Counted from the stretch's first letter, positions 18,732-29,402 are shown. The stretch: DNA of 64,000 nucleotides from Xenorhabdus sp. IM139775 (GCF_028598745.1 NZ_JAQRFK010000010.1:1-64000), one strand, 5' to 3'. Numbers and translations: made by a program. Notes: generated by a model not told the origin, from the letters alone.

Positions 18732-19292
18732 TTATACAATACTCTGATTTTCATCGTATATATCACATGCCTGATAAAGAATGCGTGAAATGATAGTCAG
18801 GCACACTGAAATAAAAATAGCGACAAAATGACCCGTCGTTAAACTTAATGAGATAAAGCGTTTACCGGCGGGTGCGCCTATTGCTAACCATCCGGTTAAT
18901 ATAGGCTCACAAAGAATGTCCAGGATACTCCATAAAATAATCCCCCAACCTGCATATTCCAAATATTTTACCGTCGGTTTGGAAAAATAATCCCCTTTTC
19001 GATAATTGCCAAACAATCGATGAAACGCCCAGAAACTACCAACCAACGATAATAATGGGATCGTCGATATCAATATTCCTCCGGTTAATTTCCATGCAGC
19101 CAACGTATCCCGATCAAAGTTGGACACTATTCTCTCAGTCAGAGAAAAACCTAATCCATATCTTCCCAATATTAATTTGGGATCCAGCCAACTAAAAATA
19201 TTAATCGTCACCATAAGGATGATAATTAACAAAGATAATTTGGACATCATCAAGCTGAGTGTCGTCATGCGGGTCAGTTTTTCAGAGGGCAT
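18732..19292 (-). CDS. DUF2975 family inner-membrane protein
   Basis: 186 residues with four likely transmembrane helices (about 15-35, 70-90, 115-135 and 150-172). The pattern of a long loop after helix 1, then GDYFSKPTVKYLEYAGWGII, matches DUF2975 proteins, small membrane proteins of unknown function that pair with YozG-type HTH regulators. The cytoplasmic segment FHRLFGNYRKGDYFS between helices 2 and 3 is a family feature. The pair plus the small secreted protein form an island between ndk and pbpC. The molecular role is unknown; it is likely a signalling or stress module. Confidence 0.75.
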   Translation of the reverse strand: MPSEKLTRMTTLSLMMSKLSLLIIILMVTINIFSWLDPKLILGRYGLGFSLTERIVSNFDRDTLAAWKLTGGILISTIPLLSLVGSFWAFHRLFGNYRKGDYFSKPTVKYLEYAGWGIILWSILDILCEPILTGWLAIGAPAGKRFISLSLTTGHFVAIFISVCLTIISRILYQACDIYDENQSIV

Positions 19293-19389
19293 TATGCTGT
19301 TGTCTCATTATTTAACATGATCGAATTATAGATCGAGATTATCGTAAAACAATAATTTTTTAATCTAAAACATGAATAAAAGCCGTGAA

Positions 19390-21738
19390 TCACTTCACCA
19401 CAAAATTGATTGCGCTGATTTGCCCACTCAAATCCAAGACACTCAGTTGGTATTGACCCGATTGTGATAACGTCTTGTTCCATAATTGGTTGTTTTCTGT
19501 CACAGCCACTTGTTCACCATTCAAAAACCACCATTGCTTATCACTGCCTCCTTGTGTTGTGAGCCGCAAATCCAGATTCTTTTTCCCTTGGATACGTTTC
19601 AACACGTCTCCTTCCCGAACCCCAATAATCAATAAGGGGGCTTCATCCATTTTCATGGGCGGACATTGTGGATTAATCGGAGGAAGCCGATTTGCCCGAC
19701 GCTCCTGAGCAGGTAACCACGCTTCCAATGTGATTGGCCACAAACTGATGGTTTCAGCATGGGCGTCAGGGCAATCTGGGGCAACACGCAAGCCATGCTT
19801 ATCCAACCAAATTCGTTCGTTGATCCCTGAAATACCTTCCTGTTCCACCGCGGACAGGGTCGGCGGGATCGTATTGTCCAAAATCCAGCTCAGACGACGC
19901 TGCCGACAATTATTATTGCCTTGGGGCAGGCTGTCCTGAGGCAAAACAGTTCCCCCCGGCCAGCAAATGGTTGCCTGAGTCACACTGGCAGGTCGGGGAT
20001 CACTAGGAATGCGCATTGAGCTGTAACGCAAGTTTTCCATTAATAATCCGTTGATTTGATTCATGATGGGGATCGCCGTGGCATAGCCAAACTGACCAAT
20101 AACAGGCGTGCCGTCTGGCCTGCCAACCCAAACACCGATGGTATAGCGTGCATTCAGGCCGATTGCCCAGGCATCTCGATAGCCATAGCTGGTACCTGTT
20201 TTCCATGCCAACGGAACACGGCCGGGCAAAACATCATCAGGCTGGGGACGCCCTTCACCCGCCATAATTCTTCTGACAATCCAGGCCGCCCCGGCAGAGA
20301 ACAGTTGCCGATCCCGTATTTCCTGTTGTGGTGTAAAGCGCAGCGGAGATGCCCTTCCCTGACGGGCAAAGGCACTGTAAGCCGAAACTAATTCATCCAT
20401 TCGGGCAGCGGTGCCTCCCAAGATAAGGGATAAATTGGGTTCACTCCCCAATGGAAAACGCAGTTTCATCCCCACATTACGTAAATTAGCCGTGAATCGT
20501 TTAGAGCCATAGGCTTCAAGAAGCTGCACAGCGGGTAAATTCAGCGACCTGACCAAAGCATCACTCGCGCTCACCGGCCCGTTGAATCCACTGTCAAAAT
20601 TGCCCGGCCGATAATCATTAAAACGACGGGGAACATCTTGCAATAAAGACTCGGCATGAATTAATCCATCATCCAACGCCATGGCATATAAAAAAGGTTT
20701 CAGGGTAGAGCCGGGTGAACGCCATGCACTGACCATATCCACATGCCCAAAACGGCTATCATCCTGAAAATCGGCAGAACCAAGGTAGGCTTTGACCGAC
20801 ATATCGGTATGATCCACCACTAAGACACCGATTGATGTTTTGGCCGCCAGCTGATATTTCCAGTTAAGCACCATCTCTTCTAATTGACGTTGCAGCGCTG
20901 TATCAATCGTGGTTCGGATCACTTCCTGCTGATTTTCATTTGCCATTCGCCTTGCCAATAATGGCGCAAGATGAGGTGCCTGACGCGGAGCCAGCCAGAT
21001 GTTTTCTTCTTTGATGTCGGCTATTTTTTGCTCTGACCAGACATGATATTGCGCCAATCGCTGCAATACCTTGTCACGCGCCGCTTGGGCGCGTTCTGGG
21101 TAACGATCAGGCCGTAGCCGGCTGGGAGCTTGTGGCAAAACAGCCAATAATGCCGCTTCCCCGGATGAAAGTTCTGCCGGTGATTTCCCCAAATACGCCC
21201 AACTGGCCGCGCCAATCCCCTGTAATGTTCCGCCAAATGGCGCACGATTCAGGTACATTTCCAGAATCTGATCTTTTGAATAGTGCCATTCCAGTTGTAG
21301 GGTACGCCAAATTTGTTTGAATTTTCCGGTAACGGTACGTGAATGTGGATCAATCAGCCGGGCAACCTGCATGGAAATCGTGCTGCCCCCTGAGACTATT
21401 TTTCCTGCGCGCAGATCTTGCCATGCTGCCCGCAAAAGGGCGATCGGATTGATGCCCGGATGCTGATAAAACCAGCGATCTTCATAAGTCAGTAATGCCT
21501 GAAGATATTCGGGCGAAACTTGGTCTAATGTGACCGGATAACGCCAGATCCCCTCACTGTCAGCAAAACGCCATAACGGTGAACCATCCGCGCCTACCAC
21601 AACCCGTGCCATGTTGACGTTGTGTATTGGCAGCGGCCAGATTTTATCTGCCAGCCACATTGCGGCGGGAAAAATAAATAAAATGGTCAGGATCATCGCC
21701 AAAATAAACGGATGATGGCGGAAAAACAATTTTCTCAT
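19390..21738 (-). CDS. pbpC: Penicillin-binding protein 1C
   Basis: PBP1C is a bifunctional-type class A penicillin-binding protein of the inner membrane. The 782-residue product has an N-terminal anchor (about 13-33), a glycosyltransferase domain (GT51) with YEDRWFYQHPGINPIAL and GGSTISMQVARL, a transpeptidase domain with SPGSTLKPF (active Ser and Lys), RSLN and AWKTGTSYGYRDAW, and the C-terminal BiPBP_C domain that is specific to PBP1C. The size matches E. coli PbpC (770). It lies directly behind yfhM with a hairpin between; PBP1C and this alpha-2-macroglobulin are a known conserved pair thought to repair the wall and trap invading proteases. Confidence 0.97.
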   Translation of the reverse strand: MRKLFFRHHPFILAMILTILFIFPAAMWLADKIWPLPIHNVNMARVVVGADGSPLWRFADSEGIWRYPVTLDQVSPEYLQALLTYEDRWFYQHPGINPIALLRAAWQDLRAGKIVSGGSTISMQVARLIDPHSRTVTGKFKQIWRTLQLEWHYSKDQILEMYLNRAPFGGTLQGIGAASWAYLGKSPAELSSGEAALLAVLPQAPSRLRPDRYPERAQAARDKVLQRLAQYHVWSEQKIADIKEENIWLAPRQAPHLAPLLARRMANENQQEVIRTTIDTALQRQLEEMVLNWKYQLAAKTSIGVLVVDHTDMSVKAYLGSADFQDDSRFGHVDMVSAWRSPGSTLKPFLYAMALDDGLIHAESLLQDVPRRFNDYRPGNFDSGFNGPVSASDALVRSLNLPAVQLLEAYGSKRFTANLRNVGMKLRFPLGSEPNLSLILGGTAARMDELVSAYSAFARQGRASPLRFTPQQEIRDRQLFSAGAAWIVRRIMAGEGRPQPDDVLPGRVPLAWKTGTSYGYRDAWAIGLNARYTIGVWVGRPDGTPVIGQFGYATAIPIMNQINGLLMENLRYSSMRIPSDPRPASVTQATICWPGGTVLPQDSLPQGNNNCRQRRLSWILDNTIPPTLSAVEQEGISGINERIWLDKHGLRVAPDCPDAHAETISLWPITLEAWLPAQERRANRLPPINPQCPPMKMDEAPLLIIGVREGDVLKRIQGKKNLDLRLTTQGGSDKQWWFLNGEQVAVTENNQLWNKTLSQSGQYQLSVLDLSGQISAINFVVK

Positions 21739-21760
21739 TAAAACCGTATCCGAAATGAAA

Positions 21761-21788
21761 CAGCCCCTACTTTGCGAAATAGGGGCTG
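21761..21788 (-). terminator. Hairpin between yfhM and pbpC
   Basis: CAGCCCCTA (minus strand) pairs with TAGGGGCTG over a 10-base loop and is followed by TTTCATTTC. It may reduce read-through from yfhM into pbpC. The T-tail is weak. Confidence 0.6.
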
Positions 21789-21810
21789 GTGGTGATTAGA
21801 CTAAGCGTGC

Positions 21811-24800
21811 TTAACGGACAACTTCCAGTCTTGGTTCGGTTTCCCCCACTGCCCGCCAGTCAGGAACATACATGGATTCAACCTGTGGTGCCGGTATTTG
21901 ATAAACGCCGGGAGCAACCGCACGAGCCAAATACAGTAATGTTACTGGTTGATAAGACGACACAGCAACAGCAGCAACAAAACGATCATCGCGGTATTCG
22001 ATATGACGGATATCCGCATTCTGCATGTCTTCAATAAGATCTTTCAACCCCGTCGCACTTTCATTCAAGCTGGCACTGCTGGCAGCCAGATTTTGGTTCT
22101 CTATCTCCAATCCGGCTGGCAGTAAATCAACGACCAACGCATCTGGCACTGATTGCGTGGCTCTGATCTCCAGTTTCACGACAACCATTTCGCCGCTTCT
22201 CATACGCTCGATGGAGGCTGGATGACCGGCTAAATCAAGGTAAGTTCGCTTAATTTTCAGTATATTGGAGTAAGTGGCCGGCGTGTTCAGCGGATACCCG
22301 ACGATATTCAGGCGCGAATACAGTGTGCTGTCGCCTCGGTTGCTGATCTCCACGCCTTTTACAATCTGACTGGCCGTTAATACTTCGCTCAAGGCACTGT
22401 CACGGTTAATTGGCGGCATCTGCTGATTAATGGCCGCTTTCCATGGTTGTTCAGTCACACCGATAAAGTAACGCCCGGCCAAATACAACGCATTGCTTTC
22501 CTGGGTTGAGAAATAACGACGACTTGATAACTCATTGGACAGACTCAGCAGCTTTTCGTCACGCTCTTTTTGCAACATATGTTGTTCAGTCAACAAGGCA
22601 ACAATCAGTGCGTTATCACGGATAGTACTGCCATAATCACCCAACCCATAACCCGGTTGGCGAGATTTATTAACGCCCAAATGAACAGCTTCATTGCCAC
22701 GGGTATTATCCCCCATCATTTTCAGTGCGATCCCCAGTTGCACCAAAGACAAGCCATTTCCCGCCTGTGCCCGACGTTCATAGAGCTGCCTTAATCCACT
22801 CAGCGGTGCTTTTTGCTGACTCGCTAACACCAAGCCGGCATAAGCCTGCACAGAAAATTGTGTCGCCAAACGTAAACCATTGTAGCGATCGCTGATAATG
22901 GTTCTGTCCTGTAGGTAACGCAGCAAGCGGTTATTAGCGGCTTTCAGCGCATCGACGGGAACACTGTACCCCTGCTGACTGGCACGGAATAGAAAATCCG
23001 TCGCATAAGCGGTCAGCCAAAACTCTTCATCGCCATTACGATTCCACAACGAAAAGCTGCCATCATAACGCTGCATGTTGAGCAGATGCGTAATTCCCGC
23101 CTCAATGGCCTGCCGGCGTTTTTCATCACTTTGGGTATGAATACCCAATTTTTTCAATTCAGCTTCATTGGAATAGAGTGACGGATAAAGCCCACTCACC
23201 GTTTGCTCCAGACAGCCGTAAGGATAAGCATACAATTCACGAATATAACGCGCGATCTGCAATGGTGGCCTGCTGGTCAACAATAATTGCCCTTCAAGCG
23301 TGTCTGGTGCCAGACCTGAAATGGCGGTCGCCGGTAATTGCCAATGTTGCCCTTGATGGATCACGTCAGCAAATTGAATGGTTTTGGCCGGATGTGCGGG
23401 ACGAACCCCTATTTTCCAACTATTTTTATACTGGCTCAGCTTTTCTCCGGGCAGATTCAAGCCATTAATGGTCAGGAAGAGTTCACCTTGCCCAAATCCA
23501 TGACTGGCTTTGACCGGAATTTGAATCGTTGTCCGTTTTCCTTTTTCCAATACCAGTTTTTCGCTTGTCGCACCCTGTAATTTAATCAATCCTTCCGCAG
23601 TCAAATGCAAGGTCAGGGCTTGAGGTTGCTCCGTTGCATTGGTGAGATCCAACGACAGTTGAGACTGATCGCCACCCGCCATAAAACGAGGTAATGACAT
23701 TTGCGTAATAACCGGTGCTGCGACAATGATTTTACGTTCGCCGTGACCGAATTCATCATGACTCCATGCCTGTGCCATCAATCGGAGTTCCCCGTTGAAA
23801 TCCGGAACAGGCAAAATAATTTCACCTTCACCATTGGCATTCAAAGTCACGGGTTTCGCTTGCTCTGCGATAATGTTGACTTCCGTCAGTGGTTTTTTAC
23901 CGCCTCGCTCTAACGCACCATCATTGCCATCCCCCCCGAAGCGCAGATTTGCCTGGCGCCCTTCGGCTTCAATCAGATGTCCATAGACATCATATTGATC
24001 AACGCTATAACGTTTACGGCCAAAGAAAGCCTCATAGGGATCAGGCGTTTTAAAGTCAGTTATGCTTAACACGCCGGTATCCACCGCTGAAAGCAGAACA
24101 TTAACGTGTTTTGGCAGTGGCTGCCCTTGTTGGGGGGTGACTTTGATTTTAACGGTGAGATCCTGATTGGGACGCATTTTATCAGGCGCATTTAAGGTTA
24201 AATTCAGCTTACGTTCTTCATCCATCAGCGGCAGGTGCAATACCCCGATTGCCCGTTTAGGTGTTGCCTGACGGGATTTGTCACCGGGACGCACAACAAC
24301 GGCGGTGAGATACAAATCATGACGAGCCCATGCCTGATTAATGGGTACGTCAACATCCAAACCTTTTTCCGGGATGTTTATTTCTTGCCACCACAATGGG
24401 CCATCACTCGATTCCATCAGTAAATAACCCCGGCCAGCTTGGGGTGCCGCCAAATGTACCTGCACTTTTTCGCCGGGCCGATAGGCGGGTTTATCCAGCG
24501 ACAATTTAACCTGATCAGGACGTACTGCCCCTGTGCCGCCGGTATTATCCTGCCATGAATACCCCGCCCAGAAATTCACGCTAGTCACGAGCTGATTTTG
24601 CGGGTTGACAACTTCAATACGGTAAGCCCCCCAGTCCACAGGGAAACTGATTTTAGCGGTACCATTTTCTGCAATCTGAACAGGTTCATCGGCCATGACC
24701 AAATCTTTCTGGTTATAATCCGAATCCCAACCGTTACTGTCTGACCAACGCCAATAATAATCGCGCCGTTCATATATCAGACGTGCCCTTAACTCTGGTG

Positions 24801-26904
24801 CCGCATACTTTTTACCACTGGCATCGGCATAAGCTATTTCAAATTCGGCCAGTGAGTTTTCATCCACGTTATAGCGATTTTCATCGCGATCGGTACGAAA
24901 ATCATAAATGGGCTTTTTATCAAAAAGCGGGCGTATCCCTACCAGTTTCTCTGTCGGCCAGACAGCCTGTTCAGCCCGGCGTGTCACTGGGCGCCCACCA
25001 GATTCCAGCAAACTGGCCTGGACAATAACGGTGACCGGAGAGGTAATGGATTTCCAGTTATCCCTGCTGACAGAAAGCTTCGTTTTCCCTTCACGGTTTA
25101 AGGTCAGATCAAACTCATCCAATGTCTGTTGCAAATCGCCCTCTTTTACCGAGCCAAATTCATATCCGGGTAATTTCGCCACGGCATTGCGGGCAGGGCG
25201 CAGGAACAATTGCCCTTGCAAACGATTATCAGCAGCAGGCGCGCCATACAAGTAACGACCCGTCACGGAGAATTCAACATTTTCATTGGTTAATACGGGC
25301 TGATTATTCGCGTTTCCTTTGATCTCCAACGCCATTCGTTCAGGCATGAAATCTTCAACATTAAATTTGTAATATCGTGGTGCGTTATCACCTAAATCAA
25401 ATCGCAGTGACCACATGCCTGTTTCAGCGTCGCGAGGAATGGGGTAACGATATTGGTATAATCCGTTTTCCGCTTGCCAAACAAAACGATGGACAACCTG
25501 ATTATCTGCTTTTAATACATCCACTTTGACGGGTTGTGCTTTTAACGGGTGACCATCAGCATCACGCAGTAAGCCATTGACGATCAATGTTTCTCCTGGC
25601 CGATAAAGATCCCTGGGGCCAAAAACAAAAAACTGTTTGCTATATCCTTGTGGCCCACCAATATCAAATTCAGAGAGATCTAATGCCGGTGAAGTCAAAT
25701 CAATCATGCTGGTATGCCCATCCAGAGTAGCCAGCAATAATTTAGCCTTGTTACTTTTTTCCAGGGAAGCATGCCCTTCGCTGTCGGTCGTCGCTTTTGC
25801 CACAAGTTGTCCTTTCGCGTCCAACATGCGGATCTCAACGCCTTTCAGACTTGCGCCTTGCTGCAAAGATTGGGTAAAGACATCGACCCTGTTCAGATAA
25901 CTGTGCATAGAAACACCAATATCGCTCAAGGTGAACAGGGTAACCGGAGTGTTGTAGGCGTATTTTCCTGCCTGCTGCATGGCAGCCAGATAAACGCCAT
26001 TTTTTTGCAGTTCTTTGATATTACTTAAGGGCAGGAGGATTTTTTCACGGGTATTCGCGGCAGGGTTGAGGTCAAAACGCCCGGTATAGATTAACTCTGC
26101 ATCTTGCAGTAACCCTTGGGAATCCCAGTTATCCATGTTACTGCTGTATTGCCAATTAGCGATAAAGTCAGGTAATGCTTCATCTTTAATGCGGAAAAAG
26201 TTGACATCGACATGGTTAACATTGAGCGCCAGAACAGGTAATCCTTCTGCTGCTTTATTGGGTAATAATACCCCCTTGCTGGCAAAACCCACGGTAGGCG
26301 TAATCGCCGCGGTCTTCACTTTTTTCTCAAAAGCTTTCGCCAATCGACGCCCATTGATGCCTTCAATGCCTTCGTCAACCGTCAGCTGTAATTCCCGTGA
26401 AGGAGGCAAATGGCGTAACCTGAGTTCCATCTGATTATTGGAAAGCTCCCAAGCGCCATCCAGTTTCCCCGACTTCACATCAACAAGGTGCATCTTCTGC
26501 GAAAAATCTTGGTTAGGTGCCAGAGGAACAGAAAACGTCACGACCATGGCACTGGCACCATCCAATTGCAGCTCAGAAGCATCTAAGATAGTGACATCTT
26601 TACCTGCATAGCGCTTACCTGAATCGTTTTGTGCCGATTGTGTAACTCCCGCTTGATTAACCTCAGATCCTTTATTGGGATCTGCCGTTTGGGAGCCAAC
26701 ATCTTTATTTGTTGATGTTGCTGATTTGGCTTTTTCACCCTGCACGTTGCCAGGCTGAGTTAATGAAGAATGTGGCTTGTCTTTCTCCGGGCTTTCAGAC
26801 TGATCGCATCCAGAGAGTGCAAAGAGCGAAAGTAATATGGCGAACACCACGACCAGATATTGCTTTCTCTGTGCCACCCATTGCCACAACTGTTGTTGAT
26901 ACAT
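21811..26904 (-). CDS. yfhM: Bacterial alpha-2-macroglobulin YfhM (periplasmic lipoprotein)
   Basis: A very large periplasmic protease trap. I start at ATG 26904 (MYQQQLWQWVAQRKQ), 8 bases behind GAGGG; earlier in-frame starts at 26919 and 26940 overlap that site. The signal peptide ends in the lipobox ALSGC, so the protein is anchored in the membrane. The 1,697-residue chain is mostly Ala/Gly-rich macroglobulin (MG) domains; the first 80 mature residues are a Ser/Lys-rich linker. The thioester motif YGCLEQTVSG, which covalently traps attacking proteases, lies near residue 1,230, inside the helical TED domain, followed by the C-terminal MG domain. It is paired with pbpC. For an insect pathogen it may guard the wall against host and own proteases; that is inference. 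Confidence 0.96.
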   Translation of the reverse strand: MYQQQLWQWVAQRKQYLVVVFAILLSLFALSGCDQSESPEKDKPHSSLTQPGNVQGEKAKSATSTNKDVGSQTADPNKGSEVNQAGVTQSAQNDSGKRYAGKDVTILDASELQLDGASAMVVTFSVPLAPNQDFSQKMHLVDVKSGKLDGAWELSNNQMELRLRHLPPSRELQLTVDEGIEGINGRRLAKAFEKKVKTAAITPTVGFASKGVLLPNKAAEGLPVLALNVNHVDVNFFRIKDEALPDFIANWQYSSNMDNWDSQGLLQDAELIYTGRFDLNPAANTREKILLPLSNIKELQKNGVYLAAMQQAGKYAYNTPVTLFTLSDIGVSMHSYLNRVDVFTQSLQQGASLKGVEIRMLDAKGQLVAKATTDSEGHASLEKSNKAKLLLATLDGHTSMIDLTSPALDLSEFDIGGPQGYSKQFFVFGPRDLYRPGETLIVNGLLRDADGHPLKAQPVKVDVLKADNQVVHRFVWQAENGLYQYRYPIPRDAETGMWSLRFDLGDNAPRYYKFNVEDFMPERMALEIKGNANNQPVLTNENVEFSVTGRYLYGAPAADNRLQGQLFLRPARNAVAKLPGYEFGSVKEGDLQQTLDEFDLTLNREGKTKLSVSRDNWKSITSPVTVIVQASLLESGGRPVTRRAEQAVWPTEKLVGIRPLFDKKPIYDFRTDRDENRYNVDENSLAEFEIAYADASGKKYAAPELRARLIYERRDYYWRWSDSNGWDSDYNQKDLVMADEPVQIAENGTAKISFPVDWGAYRIEVVNPQNQLVTSVNFWAGYSWQDNTGGTGAVRPDQVKLSLDKPAYRPGEKVQVHLAAPQAGRGYLLMESSDGPLWWQEINIPEKGLDVDVPINQAWARHDLYLTAVVVRPGDKSRQATPKRAIGVLHLPLMDEERKLNLTLNAPDKMRPNQDLTVKIKVTPQQGQPLPKHVNVLLSAVDTGVLSITDFKTPDPYEAFFGRKRYSVDQYDVYGHLIEAEGRQANLRFGGDGNDGALERGGKKPLTEVNIIAEQAKPVTLNANGEGEIILPVPDFNGELRLMAQAWSHDEFGHGERKIIVAAPVITQMSLPRFMAGGDQSQLSLDLTNATEQPQALTLHLTAEGLIKLQGATSEKLVLEKGKRTTIQIPVKASHGFGQGELFLTINGLNLPGEKLSQYKNSWKIGVRPAHPAKTIQFADVIHQGQHWQLPATAISGLAPDTLEGQLLLTSRPPLQIARYIRELYAYPYGCLEQTVSGLYPSLYSNEAELKKLGIHTQSDEKRRQAIEAGITHLLNMQRYDGSFSLWNRNGDEEFWLTAYATDFLFRASQQGYSVPVDALKAANNRLLRYLQDRTIISDRYNGLRLATQFSVQAYAGLVLASQQKAPLSGLRQLYERRAQAGNGLSLVQLGIALKMMGDNTRGNEAVHLGVNKSRQPGYGLGDYGSTIRDNALIVALLTEQHMLQKERDEKLLSLSNELSSRRYFSTQESNALYLAGRYFIGVTEQPWKAAINQQMPPINRDSALSEVLTASQIVKGVEISNRGDSTLYSRLNIVGYPLNTPATYSNILKIKRTYLDLAGHPASIERMRSGEMVVVKLEIRATQSVPDALVVDLLPAGLEIENQNLAASSASLNESATGLKDLIEDMQNADIRHIEYRDDRFVAAVAVSSYQPVTLLYLARAVAPGVYQIPAPQVESMYVPDWRAVGETEPRLEVVR

Positions 26905-27128
26905 AACCATAACCCTCATAAATTTACCGGATACACCCAATAATATTTTTTGGGATGTTTATTATGGTACTTCCTATTTCGCATCACCAAAGCGCAGAAA
27001 AAATAACTAAATTCCCGACAAAAGAGAAATAGCGCTTATCTTTATACGCTATGTTTTTGCCGATTTTCGACGCTCATCGCAATATCCGTTTAGTCAATGT
27101 CATCAAATTACATTCGTCAACCAACCCG

Positions 27129-27557
27129 TTACTGATTCACAACAGGAATGGTATCACGCAACCAACTGCCTAATTTACGCTGATAAAAAGGCTGGGTATG
27201 CTGAATCAGGTAATGACTCATCCCCCCTTCATTCTCATCAAGCAGGCAAAAATCGACAGATTCCTCTTCATCAAGATATTCGCAAGCCAGTTCACCGGCT
27301 TCTTGAATCAAGGCATCAATGTCACTGTCTGTCAGTGTCACACTAAATTCCAATCCAATGAGAAAATTCGGTTTTTCATCCACATTTTTGTCATGGATCA
27401 TCACTAAAAAAGCGCGCCGGACAGGTTTATGCTGTTTGAAAAAATTAATCAGGGATTCAATGAGTTGAATCGGTGGTTCCTCCGGCTGGCTCAGCGTAAT
27501 ACGGCTTCCACTCGGAACCTCGATTTCAGTAGCAATAGACCTATTTGATAAACTCAT
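27129..27557 (-). CDS. sseB: SseB-like protein, C-terminal domain only
   Basis: 142 residues resembling the C-terminal half of E. coli SseB (enhanced serine sensitivity protein, 258 residues): EVPSGSRITLSQPEEPPIQL, then KPVRRAFLVMIHD, PNFLIGLEF, and the end GMSHYLIQHTQPFYQRKLG. The N-terminal SseB domain is absent, and the 170 bases between this gene and pepB contain no trace of it. The location directly behind pepB is the normal position of sseB, so it is the true orthologue in shortened form. The role of SseB is poorly defined; it was found through a serine-sensitivity phenotype. Whether the lone C-terminal domain works is unknown. Confidence 0.8.
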   Translation of the reverse strand: MSLSNRSIATEIEVPSGSRITLSQPEEPPIQLIESLINFFKQHKPVRRAFLVMIHDKNVDEKPNFLIGLEFSVTLTDSDIDALIQEAGELACEYLDEEESVDFCLLDENEGGMSHYLIQHTQPFYQRKLGSWLRDTIPVVNQ

Positions 27558-27671
27558 GAAAATCTCCGAACAATACTGTTAATAAATACGATTTAAATGA
27601 ATGCTGCTTTGAATTGAAGGTAAAATCAGTGAAAAATTGAACAAGCGTTTTTTATAACATTTCTTATAACA

Positions 27672-27698
27672 ATAGCTCCCTATAATAAGGGGAGCTAT
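27672..27698 (-). terminator. Probable terminator of pepB
   Basis: TAGCTCCC pairs with GGGAGCTA around a 9-10 base AT-rich loop, followed on the minus strand by TTGTTATAAG, about 35 bases behind the pepB stop. The stem is good and the T-tail weak. Confidence 0.6.
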
Positions 27699-27729
27699 AT
27701 AAGAAAGGAGTTTTAATTTATTTCGCCGG

Positions 27730-29025
27730 TTATTTTGCTCTTGTCAGCAATAAATTGGCAATCGTGCGGACACCATATCCCGTTGCTCCCGCAGCCCATT
27801 GTTCAACCGAGGATTTGCGGTAAGTTGCTGAACAATCGATATGTACCCAGCCTTTTTTGTAATTTTTGACAAAGTGAGACAAGAAAGCGGCGGCGGTACT
27901 TGCTCCTGCCGAATGTGCCGGTGATGCAATGTTGTTCAGATCAGCAAAATTGGATGGCAGTTGACTACGGTGGAATTCAGCCAGCGGTAAGCGCCAGAAC
28001 AATTCATTTTCATGTTCGCCCGCCGCCAGTAAGTCAGATACCAGTTGATCATCAAAGCCTAATACTGAGTGGTAATCATTGCCGACGGCTGTTTTCGCTG
28101 CTCCCGTCAATGTGGCAGCATCAATAATAAATTGTGCTTTTTCCGCACTGGCATCGATCAAACCATCAGCCAGAACCAGACGCCCTTCTGCATCGGTGTT
28201 CATCACTTCAACGGTTTTGCCGTTACGATAGCGAATGATATCGCCCAATTTGAAAGCATGACCACTCACCATATTATCTGCAATGCTCAAAAACAGTTTT
28301 ACACGCTGTTTTAAACCCCGGCTGATTGCCAGTGCCAGTGCGCCGGTCAAGGTCGCCGAACCGCCCATATCTGATTTCATGGAGTCCATGAAATTAGACG
28401 GTTTGAGGCTGTATCCACCGGAATCGAAGGTAATGCCTTTACCCACCAGACAGGCAAAAACCGGCGCTTTTGCCTCTTTTGTTGGATTGTAATCTAATGC
28501 CAGGAACACGGGATCACGGGAAGAGCCGCGGCCAACGGTATATACCCCGGCATATCCCTGTTCATGCAACTCACTCCCTTTGATAATGCGATAACTCACG
28601 GCATCACCCGCGACATCACTTAGTAAATCAATCACTCTCTGGGCAAGCTGTTCCGGCCCCAAATCCTCTGCCGGCAGGTTGATGGTATCACGCACCCAAT
28701 CAATAAATTTGATCCTTCTTTCCAGTTCTTGCTTTTCCGTCGCAGGGAGCTGTGGCCATTCAATGGTGCGCAATCCCTTGGGTGAGCGGAAGCCCAACCA
28801 AAATGACCAACTTTTTTCCAGATCCCAACCCTCACCCACTAAGGCAATATTACGGATCCCTTGTCCTTCAATTTTGCGTCCGGCGCGTTGAATGGCACCC
28901 AGTTTCCCACTGTTTTCCAGATGAATGGTGAGCCCTTGTTCACTTGAACTGATTAGTGCTTTTTCACCCCAGCAAGCGTTAGCTGGCTCATAAGACAGTG
29001 TTATGGGCATGATTTGTTTTGTCAT
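27730..29025 (-). CDS. pepB: Aminopeptidase B (PepB, M17 family)
   Basis: PepB is a manganese-dependent cytosolic aminopeptidase that removes N-terminal residues from small peptides. The 431-residue product matches the E. coli enzyme (427). The M17 signature [14 protein letters not shown] is present, preceded by the metal-binding [16 protein letters not shown] and the Lys/Asp ligands in this block. The start [20 protein letters not shown] is as in relatives. It follows iscX with a strong terminator between, so it should have its own promoter, and precedes the shortened sseB. Confidence 0.97.
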   Translation of the reverse strand: MTKQIMPITLSYEPANACWGEKALISSSEQGLTIHLENSGKLGAIQRAGRKIEGQGIRNIALVGEGWDLEKSWSFWLGFRSPKGLRTIEWPQLPATEKQELERRIKFIDWVRDTINLPAEDLGPEQLAQRVIDLLSDVAGDAVSYRIIKGSELHEQGYAGVYTVGRGSSRDPVFLALDYNPTKEAKAPVFACLVGKGITFDSGGYSLKPSNFMDSMKSDMGGSATLTGALALAISRGLKQRVKLFLSIADNMVSGHAFKLGDIIRYRNGKTVEVMNTDAEGRLVLADGLIDASAEKAQFIIDAATLTGAAKTAVGNDYHSVLGFDDQLVSDLLAAGEHENELFWRLPLAEFHRSQLPSNFADLNNIASPAHSAGASTAAAFLSHFVKNYKKGWVHIDCSATYRKSSVEQWAAGATGYGVRTIANLLLTRAK

Positions 29026-29086
29026 TTTTTCTCACTTCTTATCTATTCACTGTGTCACATTGCCGACTGCTTCACAGTAAGGGTTT

Positions 29087-29114
29087 ATAAAAAAAACTGG
29101 CGATTGCCAGTTTT
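29087..29114 (-). terminator. Rho-independent terminator of the isc operon
   Basis: On the minus strand AAAACTGGC-AATC-GCCAGTTTT runs directly into further T residues, about 90 bases behind iscX and before the pepB start. Confidence 0.85.
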
Positions 29115-29207
29115 CCACTAAATACAGACTATGCCAAGTTCTTGAGCAAGAATCGGTGAGTTTGCGCGATTTTTGGGCTCAGGCAAACTTCACACTATTC
29201 ATACTAT

Positions 29208-29402
29208 TCATTCATACTCATCCAACCATACCAACAAGATAGCTTCTAAGATTTTTTCGTTGGATTTCTGTGGATCATCATCAAAACCATCCAGCTCACA
29301 AATCCACTCATGCAGGTCGGTGAAACGCACTGTTTTTGGGTCTACATCAGGAAATTTATCATACAGTGCTTCGCCAATATCACGACTGTCAGACCATTTC
29401 AT
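29208..29402 (-). CDS. iscX: Fe-S assembly protein IscX
   Basis: IscX (YfhJ) is a small acidic protein that binds IscS and modulates the rate of cluster assembly, probably as an iron-dependent regulator. The 64-residue product has the conserved [20 protein letters not shown] start, [18 protein letters not shown] and the end [10 protein letters not shown], with the acidic surface typical of the family. It is the last gene of the isc operon, 14 bases behind fdx. Confidence 0.97.
   Translation of the reverse strand: MKWSDSRDIGEALYDKFPDVDPKTVRFTDLHEWICELDGFDDDPQKSNEKILEAILLVWLDEYE

Noticed and set aside
29190..29225. Apparent ATTCATACT-type direct repeats at the end of iscX, considered as an array
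   Set aside because: Only two to three short AT-rich units partly inside iscX; no regular spacers, so not a CRISPR or attachment site.
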